A stretch of 30,811 bases of DNA from DSNY01 sp040752195 (lineage in GTDB: Bacteria > Pseudomonadota > Gammaproteobacteria > Burkholderiales > Burkholderiaceae_F): positions 1 to 30,811 of the forward strand of contig JBFMFC010000041.1 of the NCBI GenBank assembly GCA_040752195.1. The letters run 5' to 3'. The position numbers and the translations under genes were made by a program. Positions within the stretch are counted from its first letter, which is position 1; the number at the start of each line of letters is the position of its first letter. This document shows, piece by piece, positions 1-5,878 of the stretch. The notes beneath the pieces were generated by a model, which saw only the letters and a list, made by a program, of their open reading frames with translations, was not told where the DNA came from and did not search any database.

Positions 1-60
1 GCGCCGCTCTTCGCGGACGCGATCCGGCGGGTGCATGAAGCCGTGGCGCGCGGCACGTAA
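1..60 (+). CDS. 3' end of an unidentified CDS (partial)
   Basis: An open frame runs from the first base to a TAA at 58-60 and gives a 19-residue tail (ending VARGT) with GC-rich codons like the chromosomal genes further right. The gene starts outside the window and the tail is too short to assign to a family. A 6-bp stem with a 4-base loop at 103-118 follows and could help transcription end, but it has no T-run. The frame may be chance; confidence is low. Confidence 0.35.
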   Translation, partial: APLFADAIRRVHEAVARGT

Positions 61-191
61 GGGTCACGGCGAGCGCGAAGCCGCGGAAGGAACTTGACCA
101 TCCGCGCCGACCGGCGCGACGATGCGCGGGCCGCAGCCGAGTTCCGGATGCAGCGCCACGCGCCGCTTTTGGGCGATGCTGCCACCGGGGC

Positions 192-247
192 AGGGCGCAC
201 GGCGGTAGCCTGTTATGCGGGCACGAGTGCCCTAAGTTGCGTTAGGT
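192..247 (+). other. Possible attC/attI right half at the left edge of the array
   Basis: GTTAGGT at 241-247 fits the integron core site and is preceded by TAAGTTGC, which resembles an L' box. AGGGC at 192-196 can pair with GCCCT at 229-233, giving part of an attC-like stem. A proper upstream RYYYAAC box is not visible, so this may be a half site, an attI-like site or chance. Confidence 0.35.
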
Positions 248-268
248 GACCAAGGACTCCAACCGATT

Positions 269-937
269 ATGTCAGTCAAGTCGCGCAACTACTTCTCCGT
301 ACCTTACCTCTGTGGTGCCGCACGCTATGCTCGCGAAGCAGCCGAACTGGAGTCGAACCCGACGCCAAACGATGAAACCGCGCTAGTTCATCGGGCCTAC
401 GTCATCTCGGCTATTACATCCTCAGCAGCGGCTCTCGAAGCCATGATCAATGAAGTTTTTTCCGACGCGGCCGAACCGGAGGGCAGTTGCATTGCGAGCC
501 TTTCATCCGAGGTTCGGGCGAAGCTCGCTACGCTATGGAGCGTGCCTCGAACGTCGAGCTACGCAATTCTCGACAAGTTCGACGTCGCCCACTTGCTGGT
601 CACTGGGCAGGGGTTAGATCGGTCGAACCATCGATGGGAACATGCCTCATGGGTTGTCCGCCTCCGCAATGACTTCGTCCACTACCAGCCGTCATGGCAA
701 GAGCACGGCGTAAGCGTCCAAGAAAGCGCATCCAAGGCCGAACGCGCGCTCGCAAAACTATTTCAGTCGAACCGGCTGGCGGGAACGGCAAACCCGTTCT
801 ACCCCGACAGACTTCTCGGCCACGGCTGCGCCGCTTGGTCAGTCGCATCCGCGTTGGAGTTCGCCGATTACTTCTGGAAGAGTATTGGTGTCGCTCCGCC
901 CTATCAGGCATATCGCCACCTATTCATCACACAATGA
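269..937 (+). CDS. HEPN-like cassette protein
   Basis: A 222-residue soluble protein with no signal peptide, occupying a whole integron cassette: its TGA is 9 bases before the attC at 947. It is mostly helical, and residues 133-138 read RNDFVH, an R-x4-H motif with Asn after the Arg as in HEPN-superfamily ribonucleases and tRNA/RNA-binding toxins. The motif sits at the end of a predicted helix (WVVRLRNDFVHYQ), as expected for HEPN. The known HEPN role is metal-independent RNA cleavage in toxin-antitoxin, abortive infection and CRISPR effectors; whether this one is active is inference. No partner nucleotidyltransferase (MNT) antitoxin lies beside it, so it would act alone or have a non-toxic function. 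Codons are less GC-biased than in the chromosomal genes, consistent with transfer. Confidence 0.7.
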   Translation: MSVKSRNYFSVPYLCGAARYAREAAELESNPTPNDETALVHRAYVISAITSSAAALEAMINEVFSDAAEPEGSCIASLSSEVRAKLATLWSVPRTSSYAILDKFDVAHLLVTGQGLDRSNHRWEHASWVVRLRNDFVHYQPSWQEHGVSVQESASKAERALAKLFQSNRLAGTANPFYPDRLLGHGCAAWSVASALEFADYFWKSIGVAPPYQAYRHLFITQ

Positions 938-946
938 GCGGCGTCC

Positions 947-1001
947 ACTTAACCCTGCGCTCAAGCGGACGGATACGCCGCCGCTTAGCTTTGCGTTAGC
1001 C
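947..1001 (+). other. attC recombination site
   Basis: R'' box ACTTAAC (947-953) and R' box GTTAGCC (995-1001) bracket a 55-base imperfect palindrome. Inside it AAGCGG (963-968) pairs with CCGCTT (981-986), with mismatched flanking bases as in the L''/L' arms of attC sites that fold as single strands for integrase. It lies directly after the stop codon of the HEPN-like gene, the standard cassette position. Confidence 0.75.
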
Positions 1002-1020
1002 ATCCGCTTGGGAGGTGAGC

Positions 1021-1266
1021 GTGAATCCCAAAACTAAAACTACCCTCAGAGTGGCAAACGGAATATTTTGGCTTTGGATATGGTTGAGTGCGGCAATGAC
1101 GCCGGTCATTAGCGACACCGATAATTTCTGGGCGGCGAAAGCTACTCAGCTTTTCTCGCTGAACCCCAATATTCAAGACATCCCCAGGTTCATCGGTAAC
1201 GCGGTGTTCCCACTCATACTTTGGTTTGTCTTCGATCGGATTCTGAAATCAAAGGCAAAACCATAA
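1021..1266 (+). CDS. Small two-helix membrane protein (cassette gene)
   Basis: An 81-residue protein with two hydrophobic stretches, about residues 10-31 (rich in W, I and L) and 57-75 (FPLILWFVF), joined by a polar loop of about 25 residues, and a positively charged C-terminus (KSKAKP). It should be an inner-membrane protein with two helices. GTG at 1021 is chosen because GGAGG at 1011-1015 lies 5 bases upstream; an in-frame GTG at 1015 would give two more residues but overlaps the ribosome-binding site. I do not recognise a family. Its position between two attC-like sites makes it the second cassette. Small membrane proteins are common in cassette arrays and mostly uncharacterised. Confidence 0.65.
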   Translation: MNPKTKTTLRVANGIFWLWIWLSAAMTPVISDTDNFWAAKATQLFSLNPNIQDIPRFIGNAVFPLILWFVFDRILKSKAKP

Positions 1267-1303
1267 GCGCAGGCAGCCCGAAGTGCCCGACCTTACGTTG
1301 CCC
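1254..1303 (+). other. Degenerate attC-like site
   Basis: GGCAAAAC (1254-1261) and GTTGCCC (1297-1303) form imperfect outer boxes. TAAG (1264-1267) can pair with CTTA (1292-1295) and GGCA (1272-1275) with TGCC (1284-1287). It overlaps the stop codon of the two-helix gene, the usual attC position. It is short and has mismatches, so it is weaker than the other two sites. Confidence 0.5.
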
Positions 1304-1323
1304 ATCGACAGGGAGACACCGCC

Positions 1324-1683
1324 GTGGAACTCAAACAATTCATAAGCCAGGCGCTAGCCGACGTCGTTCAGGCTGTGCTTGATGCCCAGCAAATTTTAGG
1401 TGCCAATGGAAAGTACATCAATCCCGAACTGTCCACGCAACAAGGAACCCATGAAAAGCACGGGTAGCTTGTTTCAATTCAAGGCCGCTTAGTTCAAACA
1501 GTAGGGTTCGATGTGGCGGTTACAGCCACCGAGGGCACTGACGCAAAGGGTGGCATTGGTGTTGTTGCTGGAGTCTTCGCGCTCGGTTCCCAAGGGCAAT
1601 CGTCAGAGGAAATTTCGGCCGTTAGTCGTATCAAGTTTTTCGTGCCAATAACACTGCCCCACGGGGAAAAAATGCATGGCTAA
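1324..1683 (+). pseudogene. Cassette gene interrupted by an in-frame amber codon
   Basis: From GTG 1324 a single reading frame runs to TAA 1681 (119 codons) but is broken by TAG at 1465-1467 (codon 48). Both halves keep protein-like content: the first begins VELKQFISQALADVV and the second carries a Gly/Ala/Val-rich stretch (GGIGVVAGVFALGSQG) and ends in SRIKFFVPITLPHG. From memory this resembles a hypothetical protein family found in cassette arrays and elsewhere, with no known function. A one-base substitution, a real nonsense mutation or a sequencing error would each explain the TAG. The final stop lies inside the attC that follows, so the cassette structure is intact. Confidence 0.6.
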
Positions 1684-1758
1684 CTCTGCGGTCAAGAGGG
1701 ACTGGCCTACAGCGGTCTTCGCCCGCTTTCAGCCAGCCCGTTACCTTCGACGTTAGGC
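1678..1758 (+). other. attC recombination site (VCR-like core)
   Basis: R'' box GGCTAAC (1678-1684) is nearly complementary to R' box GTTAGGC (1752-1758). The left arm contains GGTCAAGAGGGACTGG, the pattern typical of Vibrio cholerae-type repeats and many other attC sites, and the right arm has the CCAGCCCGTTACC counterpart. The site is 81 bases long, within the known range, and overlaps the stop of the broken cassette gene. This is the clearest attC in the window. Confidence 0.8.
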
Positions 1759-1773
1759 CCGTCTGGGCGACCG

Positions 1774-2409
1774 ATGCGCGACCGCTGGTACGCCGACAAC
1801 CGAGACCTGACCAAGTGGGGCGTCCTGCTTCAACTTGCTGAGAGCTTTGCGGCGCAGCGCATCGTGCAGTTGGCGTTCTACCGTCCCAGCAAGTTCGGGC
1901 ATCTCATGATCGATGGTCAGCGCCACGACATCCCAGGGGAGGTCATCGCCCACTTCCGTAACCTGCGAGCGATCAGCGATATCAGCTCCAAGGTTCGCGT
2001 TACCGTCTTTGATCCGATCTTCGAGGACAGGCCAACACATACGAACGCAGTCCTCGCATTGCTGCGGGCATTTGCGCGAGAGCGGTGCATCGTCTTTCTC
2101 GATCCCGACACTGGGCTTGAACCCCAGAATCCGAGTCTGGATCACGTCCTCAATGACGAGGCGCTCACGATCTGGAACGACATGAAGAATGACGACGTCT
2201 TAGTCTTTTACCAGCATCGAACGAATCGGGCCGGCCAGCCTTGGATAGAGGCCAAGCGAAACCAACTGGCCGATGCGCTGCGGGTTCGATGCGATGAAAT
2301 CAAGATGGCACGAGCGCCCGATATCGCCAATGACGTTGTCCTCTTCTTCATCCAGAAGTGCTTACCGCAGCACGCAGTGGTCGGCCCCGCCGCTGATGCT
2401 GACCGTTAA
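1774..2409 (+). CDS. Conserved protein of unknown function with FLDPDTGL motif (cassette gene)
   Basis: A 211-residue soluble protein beginning MRDRWYADNRDLTKWG, a start I recall from a widespread uncharacterised family, which supports the ATG at 1774. The core alternates strands and helices. Residues about 106-117 (IVFLDPDTGLEP) look like an acidic strand-end motif of a nucleotide- or metal-binding Rossmann-like fold, and VLVFYQHRTN follows about 60 residues later. No catalytic assignment is possible from sequence alone. The gene begins 15 bases after the attC core at 1758 and is the last cassette of the array. No clear attC follows; AACCTC (2409-2414) and GAGGTT (2439-2444) can pair just after the stop. 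A restriction-related or methyltransferase-like role is conceivable but unsupported. Confidence 0.65.
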   Translation: MRDRWYADNRDLTKWGVLLQLAESFAAQRIVQLAFYRPSKFGHLMIDGQRHDIPGEVIAHFRNLRAISDISSKVRVTVFDPIFEDRPTHTNAVLALLRAFARERCIVFLDPDTGLEPQNPSLDHVLNDEALTIWNDMKNDDVLVFYQHRTNRAGQPWIEAKRNQLADALRVRCDEIKMARAPDIANDVVLFFIQKCLPQHAVVGPAADADR

Positions 2410-2439
2410 ACCTCGAAACCGCCTTTCGCGAGCAAGCAG

Positions 2440-2513
2440 AGGTTGGAGGGAACGACGTGAACCCCAACACGGTGGGCTGCACATGTTGGGGTTCGCTGGG
2501 CTTACTCCAACCT
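2440..2513. repeat. Nested palindrome (REP-like element)
   Basis: Outer arms AGGTTGGAG (2440-2448) and CTCCAACCT (2505-2513) enclose inner arms AACCCCAAC (2460-2468) and GTTGGGGTT (2485-2493), all perfect. The right half, read from TGTTGGGGTTCGC to CCAACCTACG, resembles a dispersed palindromic repeat I recall from many proteobacterial genomes. It lies at the right edge of the cassette array. Confidence 0.65.
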
Positions 2514-2519
2514 ACGATG

Positions 2520-2554
2520 CTGCGACGTTGGGACGCGTCGCAGAGCCGCGGCTC
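2520..2554. terminator. Tandem stem-loops, possible terminator
   Basis: CTGCGAC (2520-2526) pairs with GTCGCAG (2537-2543), and directly after it GAGCCGCGGCTC (2543-2554) is a perfect 12-bp palindrome. They lie between the plus-strand cassettes and the minus-strand gene ending at 2634, where a bidirectional terminator would make sense. There is no T-run on either side, so the function is uncertain. Confidence 0.3.
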
Positions 2555-2633
2555 TCCGCCCGCGCGCACGGATCGGCGAGGTCATCGCACACCGCACGTG
2601 CGCCGGACGCTCGCGGTGGCGCGAGCCAGGAAT

Positions 2634-3773
2634 TCAGCGCGGTGCCGCGCCGGCCGTGTCGGCGGCGCGTTCGATCGTGACGGCTAACGGTTCATCGCTG
2701 CCCTCGCGCCGCACGGTCACCGTCACGCTCGTTCCGGGGGCGCCGCGCAGTCTTTGCACGACCTCGGCTACCGACAATCCCGTCACCTCTTTGCCGTCGA
2801 CTGCGATGACGCGGTCGCCCGCGCGCAGCCCCGCCCTCGCTGCGGGCGAATCGGTGAGCACCTCGATAAGCATGGCGTGGCCCGTGGCTTTGTCCTGCCC
2901 GATGCGCGCTCCGATCGCACCCGCGGGTGTGACGCTTCGGCGCACGAGAGTCAGCGTCGTTTCCGCCTCCCGCACGGCGGTGACCCCACCGCACTGGGTG
3001 GAAAACAGTACCGTTGAGTACCGCGCGCGGTAGACGCGGTACTTGTACTGCAGCGTGATGCGTCGTCGGGCCGGGTCGAGGCGGCCTTGGGCCTCGCTTC
3101 GGTCTTCCGGGATCTGGCAGCCCGATCTCCTTTCGACCCAGGCCGCGCGAACGTACTGCCCGCGCAACGCCTGTCCTTCCAGTTTCAGCTCGAAGCGTTC
3201 GCTGAACTCGCCGCGCGCGAACTGCTCGAAGGGGGCCAGTCCACCGAGTGAGTCGAACACGACTTCGGCCTCGGGGGGCGTCGGCTCGCGCGGCTTGCCC
3301 TGCAGAACGATGCGGTCGCCGTCGAGTTTGAGCGCGTAAGCAGGAAACGACAACGGCACGCCGGGCGTCAGCGACTCCATCGCCCATTCGCCCTCGAGCG
3401 CCTGGAGCTGCGCTGTGCGCTCGAGCCGGTATTCGAGCGCGACGATCTCGTCGCGCACCTGCGCGGCGTCCGGCGCGTTCGGCGCCAGCTCGAGGTAGCG
3501 TTTCAGGCTTGCGATCGCCTCGCGGCTCCGCCCGGCCCTGGCCTGCACCATGCCGAGGTTGTAGTGCGCGTCAGGCCAATGCGGCGCAAGCTCGACGGCG
3601 CGCTCGAACTCCTCGATCGCGGCGCGGTAGTCCTCGGGCGATCTGGCCATCTCGACCGCGGTGCGTCCGCGGATCAGATGCCGACGCGCGTCCTCGGAGA
3701 CCGGGTCGGCCGCTCGCGCCGGCGCGAGCGCGCACAACACGACGACACACACGAGCGTTGCGATGCGATTCAC
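2634..3773 (-). CDS. Exported TPR and PDZ domain protein
   Basis: A 379-residue protein with a signal peptide (residues 1-21, ending APARA). It has two to three TPR-like helices (about 28-103, including AHYNLGMVQARAG and AIASLKRYLELAPNAPDA), a central beta-rich region of about 180 residues with no recognised family, and a C-terminal PDZ domain (about 288-370, LTDSPAARAGLRAGDRVIAVDG). There is no protease domain before the PDZ, so it is more likely a periplasmic adaptor or scaffold than a protease. The start is GTG 3773, with GGAGG at 3781-3785 seven bases upstream. The GTG overlaps the stop of the preceding gene by 4 bases (GTGA), indicating translational coupling. It is the last of a three-gene operon with the coiled-coil protein and the FecR-domain protein. 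Confidence 0.85.
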   Translation of the reverse strand: MNRIATLVCVVVLCALAPARAADPVSEDARRHLIRGRTAVEMARSPEDYRAAIEEFERAVELAPHWPDAHYNLGMVQARAGRSREAIASLKRYLELAPNAPDAAQVRDEIVALEYRLERTAQLQALEGEWAMESLTPGVPLSFPAYALKLDGDRIVLQGKPREPTPPEAEVVFDSLGGLAPFEQFARGEFSERFELKLEGQALRGQYVRAAWVERRSGCQIPEDRSEAQGRLDPARRRITLQYKYRVYRARYSTVLFSTQCGGVTAVREAETTLTLVRRSVTPAGAIGARIGQDKATGHAMLIEVLTDSPAARAGLRAGDRVIAVDGKEVTGLSVAEVVQRLRGAPGTSVTVTVRREGSDEPLAVTIERAADTAGAAPR

Positions 3774-4786
3774 TTCTTTGCCTCCGGGCCGGCGGGCGTA
3801 TGGCGCGCCTGTGCGGTTTCGTACTTGTGCTCGAGGGCTTCGAGCTGACCCGCGAGCCGCTGCTGTTCCTGTTCGGCCTGCGCGAGCTGCGCGTCGAGTT
3901 GCGCCAGTTCGCGTTCGAGCCGTTCGACCGCGGCAAGCGCCTCCTTCGCATTGCGCTGCGCATCGTCGTCGCGCGCTTCTGCGTCCGTTCTCCCTTTCAG
4001 TTGCGCGAGCGCCTGCTCGGTGCGTGCGCGGCGGGCACGCGCGGCCTCGATCGTTTCGCGGTTCTTCGCCAGGCGCGACTGGAGCGCTTGCGCCTGCTCG
4101 ATGATCTCGCGGTAGATCGCGGCGTCCGGCGGCGAATCGTCGAGGGACGGCGTCGGCATCGGAATCGGTCCGCTGGGCGCGGGCGGACAGTCGCCCGCGC
4201 GTGCGCCGGCGGCGTCCGCGCTGCGTTGCGCGTCGCGCCGCGCGGCATCGAGCGACGCCGCGCGCGCTGCGGACAGAGCCCAGCCGGCCGCGCACGCGAG
4301 CTCGCGCAGTGCGCCCGCAGTCGCGGACGGCGACGTGCCGCGATCGGGACGCTTGAGCTTTGCGAGCAATTCGCGCCGCTGCTGCTCGAACTGTTCAGCG
4401 TCGCGCGCGCCGGCTTGTTCCTGCGCCTCGCCGCGCCCCGCGGCGGGCGGCGGCGCTGCGCGCGGTCTGGCCGCGTCGGGTCGCTCGACGCAATGCGTTC
4501 GGCTCAGCCACTGCCAGTCGCTGCCCAAGCGGCCGCGGCTGCGCGCGCTTTCGCATTCGGCGCGCGAAGCGAAGTTTCCGATCCGCGCCGGCGCCATGCA
4601 CGCCTGCGCAACCCGGACCTGCTGGCACAGGTACGCGTTGTACGCGCCCTGATCGATCTGCCACGCGGCGAGCGCGACGAGCGGCAGCGCCGAGGAAACG
4701 AGTGCGCCTGCCACGGCGAGCGGCCAAGGCGCGGGCGTTGCAAACCGGTGCGAAATCGCCGAGCCGATGGACAGCGTCCGACTCAT
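3770..4786 (-). CDS. Membrane-anchored coiled-coil protein, family unknown
   Basis: A 338-residue protein starting at ATG 4786. It has one hydrophobic segment (about 20-42) and then a region with four cysteines (54, 63, 78, 99) that could form disulfides if it faces the periplasm. An Ala/Arg/Pro-rich linker follows, then a long coiled coil from about residue 215 to the end with Glu/Arg/Gln-rich heptads. I do not recognise a family. The ATG overlaps the stop of the upstream FecR-domain gene (ATGA, 4783-4786) and its own stop overlaps the GTG of the TPR-PDZ gene, so all three are translationally coupled. A structural role linking the inner membrane to the periplasmic partners is inferred from architecture only. 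GC-rich shadow frames extend upstream of 4786 but cover the FecR gene. Confidence 0.75.
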   Translation of the reverse strand: MSRTLSIGSAISHRFATPAPWPLAVAGALVSSALPLVALAAWQIDQGAYNAYLCQQVRVAQACMAPARIGNFASRAECESARSRGRLGSDWQWLSRTHCVERPDAARPRAAPPPAAGRGEAQEQAGARDAEQFEQQRRELLAKLKRPDRGTSPSATAGALRELACAAGWALSAARAASLDAARRDAQRSADAAGARAGDCPPAPSGPIPMPTPSLDDSPPDAAIYREIIEQAQALQSRLAKNRETIEAARARRARTEQALAQLKGRTDAEARDDDAQRNAKEALAAVERLERELAQLDAQLAQAEQEQQRLAGQLEALEHKYETAQARHTPAGPEAKK

Positions 4787-5736
4787 GGGTTGCCGTGCCA
4801 CCAGGCATCGAGCGTGCGCGCATCGACGGTCTGCACGGCTTCGACGGTGCCGTCCGGCAGCAGCAGCAAGCGCTGCCCGGAACGGATTTCGAGGGGTTCG
4901 GCTTGCGCTTTGCCCGCGCGCACCTCGACGACGCCGGACAGCACGACGAGCGTGGTGCCTCCTTGCGCATCGGTGGACACCGCGAATTCGGTGCCGCGCA
5001 CACCGAACACCGCGGCCGGTGTGCGCACTTCTAACGCTTTCGACCAACCTTTGATGAGCAGGTACAGGCGACCGCGCGCCAAGTCGAGCCAGCTTCGATC
5101 CGGCTCGTCGTGCGCGGTGACCTCGGTTTCCTGATCGAGCAGCGCGCGGCTGTCGCCCGGGGCGAGCACGAGCTCGGCCTGCGCCCCGCGGCCGGTGCGC
5201 AGGCGTGCGCCGTCCTGCAGCGTCAGCGCCGCGGACGGATCGACCGTCTGCCAGCCGCCATCGGGCGCTGCGACCTCGAGCTTTCCGTAAGGCACCGTGA
5301 TCGCGAAGCGAGCCGGCTCGGACGGCGATCGCGCCGCAAGCGCGCGCGCCGCGCGCAACGCCTGTTGTGCGCGCTGCGCCTGGCGCAGCGCCGCGTCGCG
5401 CTGCCGCTCGGCACGTAGCCGCGCCGCCTCGGCACGCGCGACCGCCTGGCTGGCGACGTGCTGCGCGCCCGAGTCCTGCGTGCGGCGCGCCGCGGCGAGC
5501 GCATCGCGGCTCTGTGCCACGAGACGAGCCGCGACTTCGAGCTGGCGCTCGGCCTGCGCGAGGCGTTCGCGCGCCGCGCGCTCGCTTCTTTCCAGCGATT
5601 GCACGAACGGTGCCAGGCCGCCGTCGGACGATGCGGGGTCGTCGGCCCAGACCGATCCCGCAAACAGCGCGCCCAGGACCACGAGGGCGGCTGCGTAACG
5701 TGCCGCGAGCGCGATGAGTTGAGGTCTCGTTCGCAT
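4783..5736 (-). CDS. FecR-domain periplasmic protein with coiled-coil N-terminus
   Basis: A 317-residue protein with a signal peptide (cleavage likely after residue 31, SVWA), a long Ala/Arg/Glu-rich coiled coil (about 47-135) and a FecR-type domain (about 150-295), including LQDGARLRTGRGAQAELVL, LYLLIKGWSKALEVRTPAAVFGVRGTEFAV and VLSGVVEV. In the classical Fec system FecR relays a signal to a sigma factor. Here there is no N-terminal anti-sigma segment, no transmembrane helix after the signal, and no sigma factor or TonB receptor nearby, so classical iron signalling is unlikely. FecR-like domains also occur in exported structural or peptidoglycan-associated proteins. It is the first gene of a coupled three-gene operon. 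Its start ATG 5736 follows a 142-base leader with no clear promoter. Confidence 0.8.
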   Translation of the reverse strand: MRTRPQLIALAARYAAALVVLGALFAGSVWADDPASSDGGLAPFVQSLERSERAARERLAQAERQLEVAARLVAQSRDALAAARRTQDSGAQHVASQAVARAEAARLRAERQRDAALRQAQRAQQALRAARALAARSPSEPARFAITVPYGKLEVAAPDGGWQTVDPSAALTLQDGARLRTGRGAQAELVLAPGDSRALLDQETEVTAHDEPDRSWLDLARGRLYLLIKGWSKALEVRTPAAVFGVRGTEFAVSTDAQGGTTLVVLSGVVEVRAGKAQAEPLEIRSGQRLLLLPDGTVEAVQTVDARTLDAWWHGNP

Positions 5737-5773
5737 CGGTTGTGACGCGCCTTCGGCTTTTTTCTACTACGCG

Positions 5774-5788
5774 CCGCACCTCGTGCGG
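5774..5788 (-). terminator. Stem-loop between kinase gene and FecR operon
   Basis: CCGCAC (5774-5779) and GTGCGG (5783-5788) form a perfect 6-bp stem with a 3-base loop, downstream of the kinase-like gene and 38 bases before the FecR gene start. In the minus direction it is not followed by a T-run, so it is at best a weak terminator or a leader structure. The rest of 5737-5878 shows nothing distinctive apart from a T6 tract on the plus strand (5758-5763). Confidence 0.3.
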
Positions 5789-5878
5789 GTTGATTGAGGT
5801 CAAGCTCCCGGCCGAGCGGCGGTTGCGCGCGCAGGCGCATCGCCGGCAGCGCGGGCCAGCGTCAGAGCCGCGATCGGA

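Larger units (their letters stand above)
241..2409 (+). mobile_element. Integron cassette array without visible integrase (CALIN-like)
   Basis: Four small plus-strand genes lie head to tail, each followed or separated by short imperfect inverted repeats ending in GTTRRRY-like core sites (GTTAGGT 241-247, GTTAGCC 995-1001, GTTGCCC 1297-1303, GTTAGGC 1752-1758). One gene per repeat, stop codons just before or inside the repeat, and lower GC than the rest of the window are the hallmarks of integron gene cassettes. No integron integrase, attI or Pc promoter can be seen, so either the integrase lies left of the window or this is a cluster of attC sites lacking an integrase. The right edge is unclear: no convincing attC follows the last gene, where a REP-like palindrome sits instead. 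Confidence 0.7.

Noticed and set aside
2460..2493. Inner palindrome read as a terminal attC
   Set aside because: The boxes CCCCAAC and GTTGGGG resemble core sites, but the span of about 30 bases is too short for attC and lies inside a larger REP-like palindrome.
3774..4295. In-frame extension upstream of the TPR-PDZ gene
   Set aside because: It is Arg-rich with no signal; GTG 3773 has a good ribosome-binding site and directly precedes a signal peptide, and the extension overlaps the coiled-coil gene.
4783..5736. FecR/sigma-factor iron signalling system
   Set aside because: No ECF sigma factor, TonB-dependent receptor or anti-sigma segment is present; only the FecR-like domain is shared.
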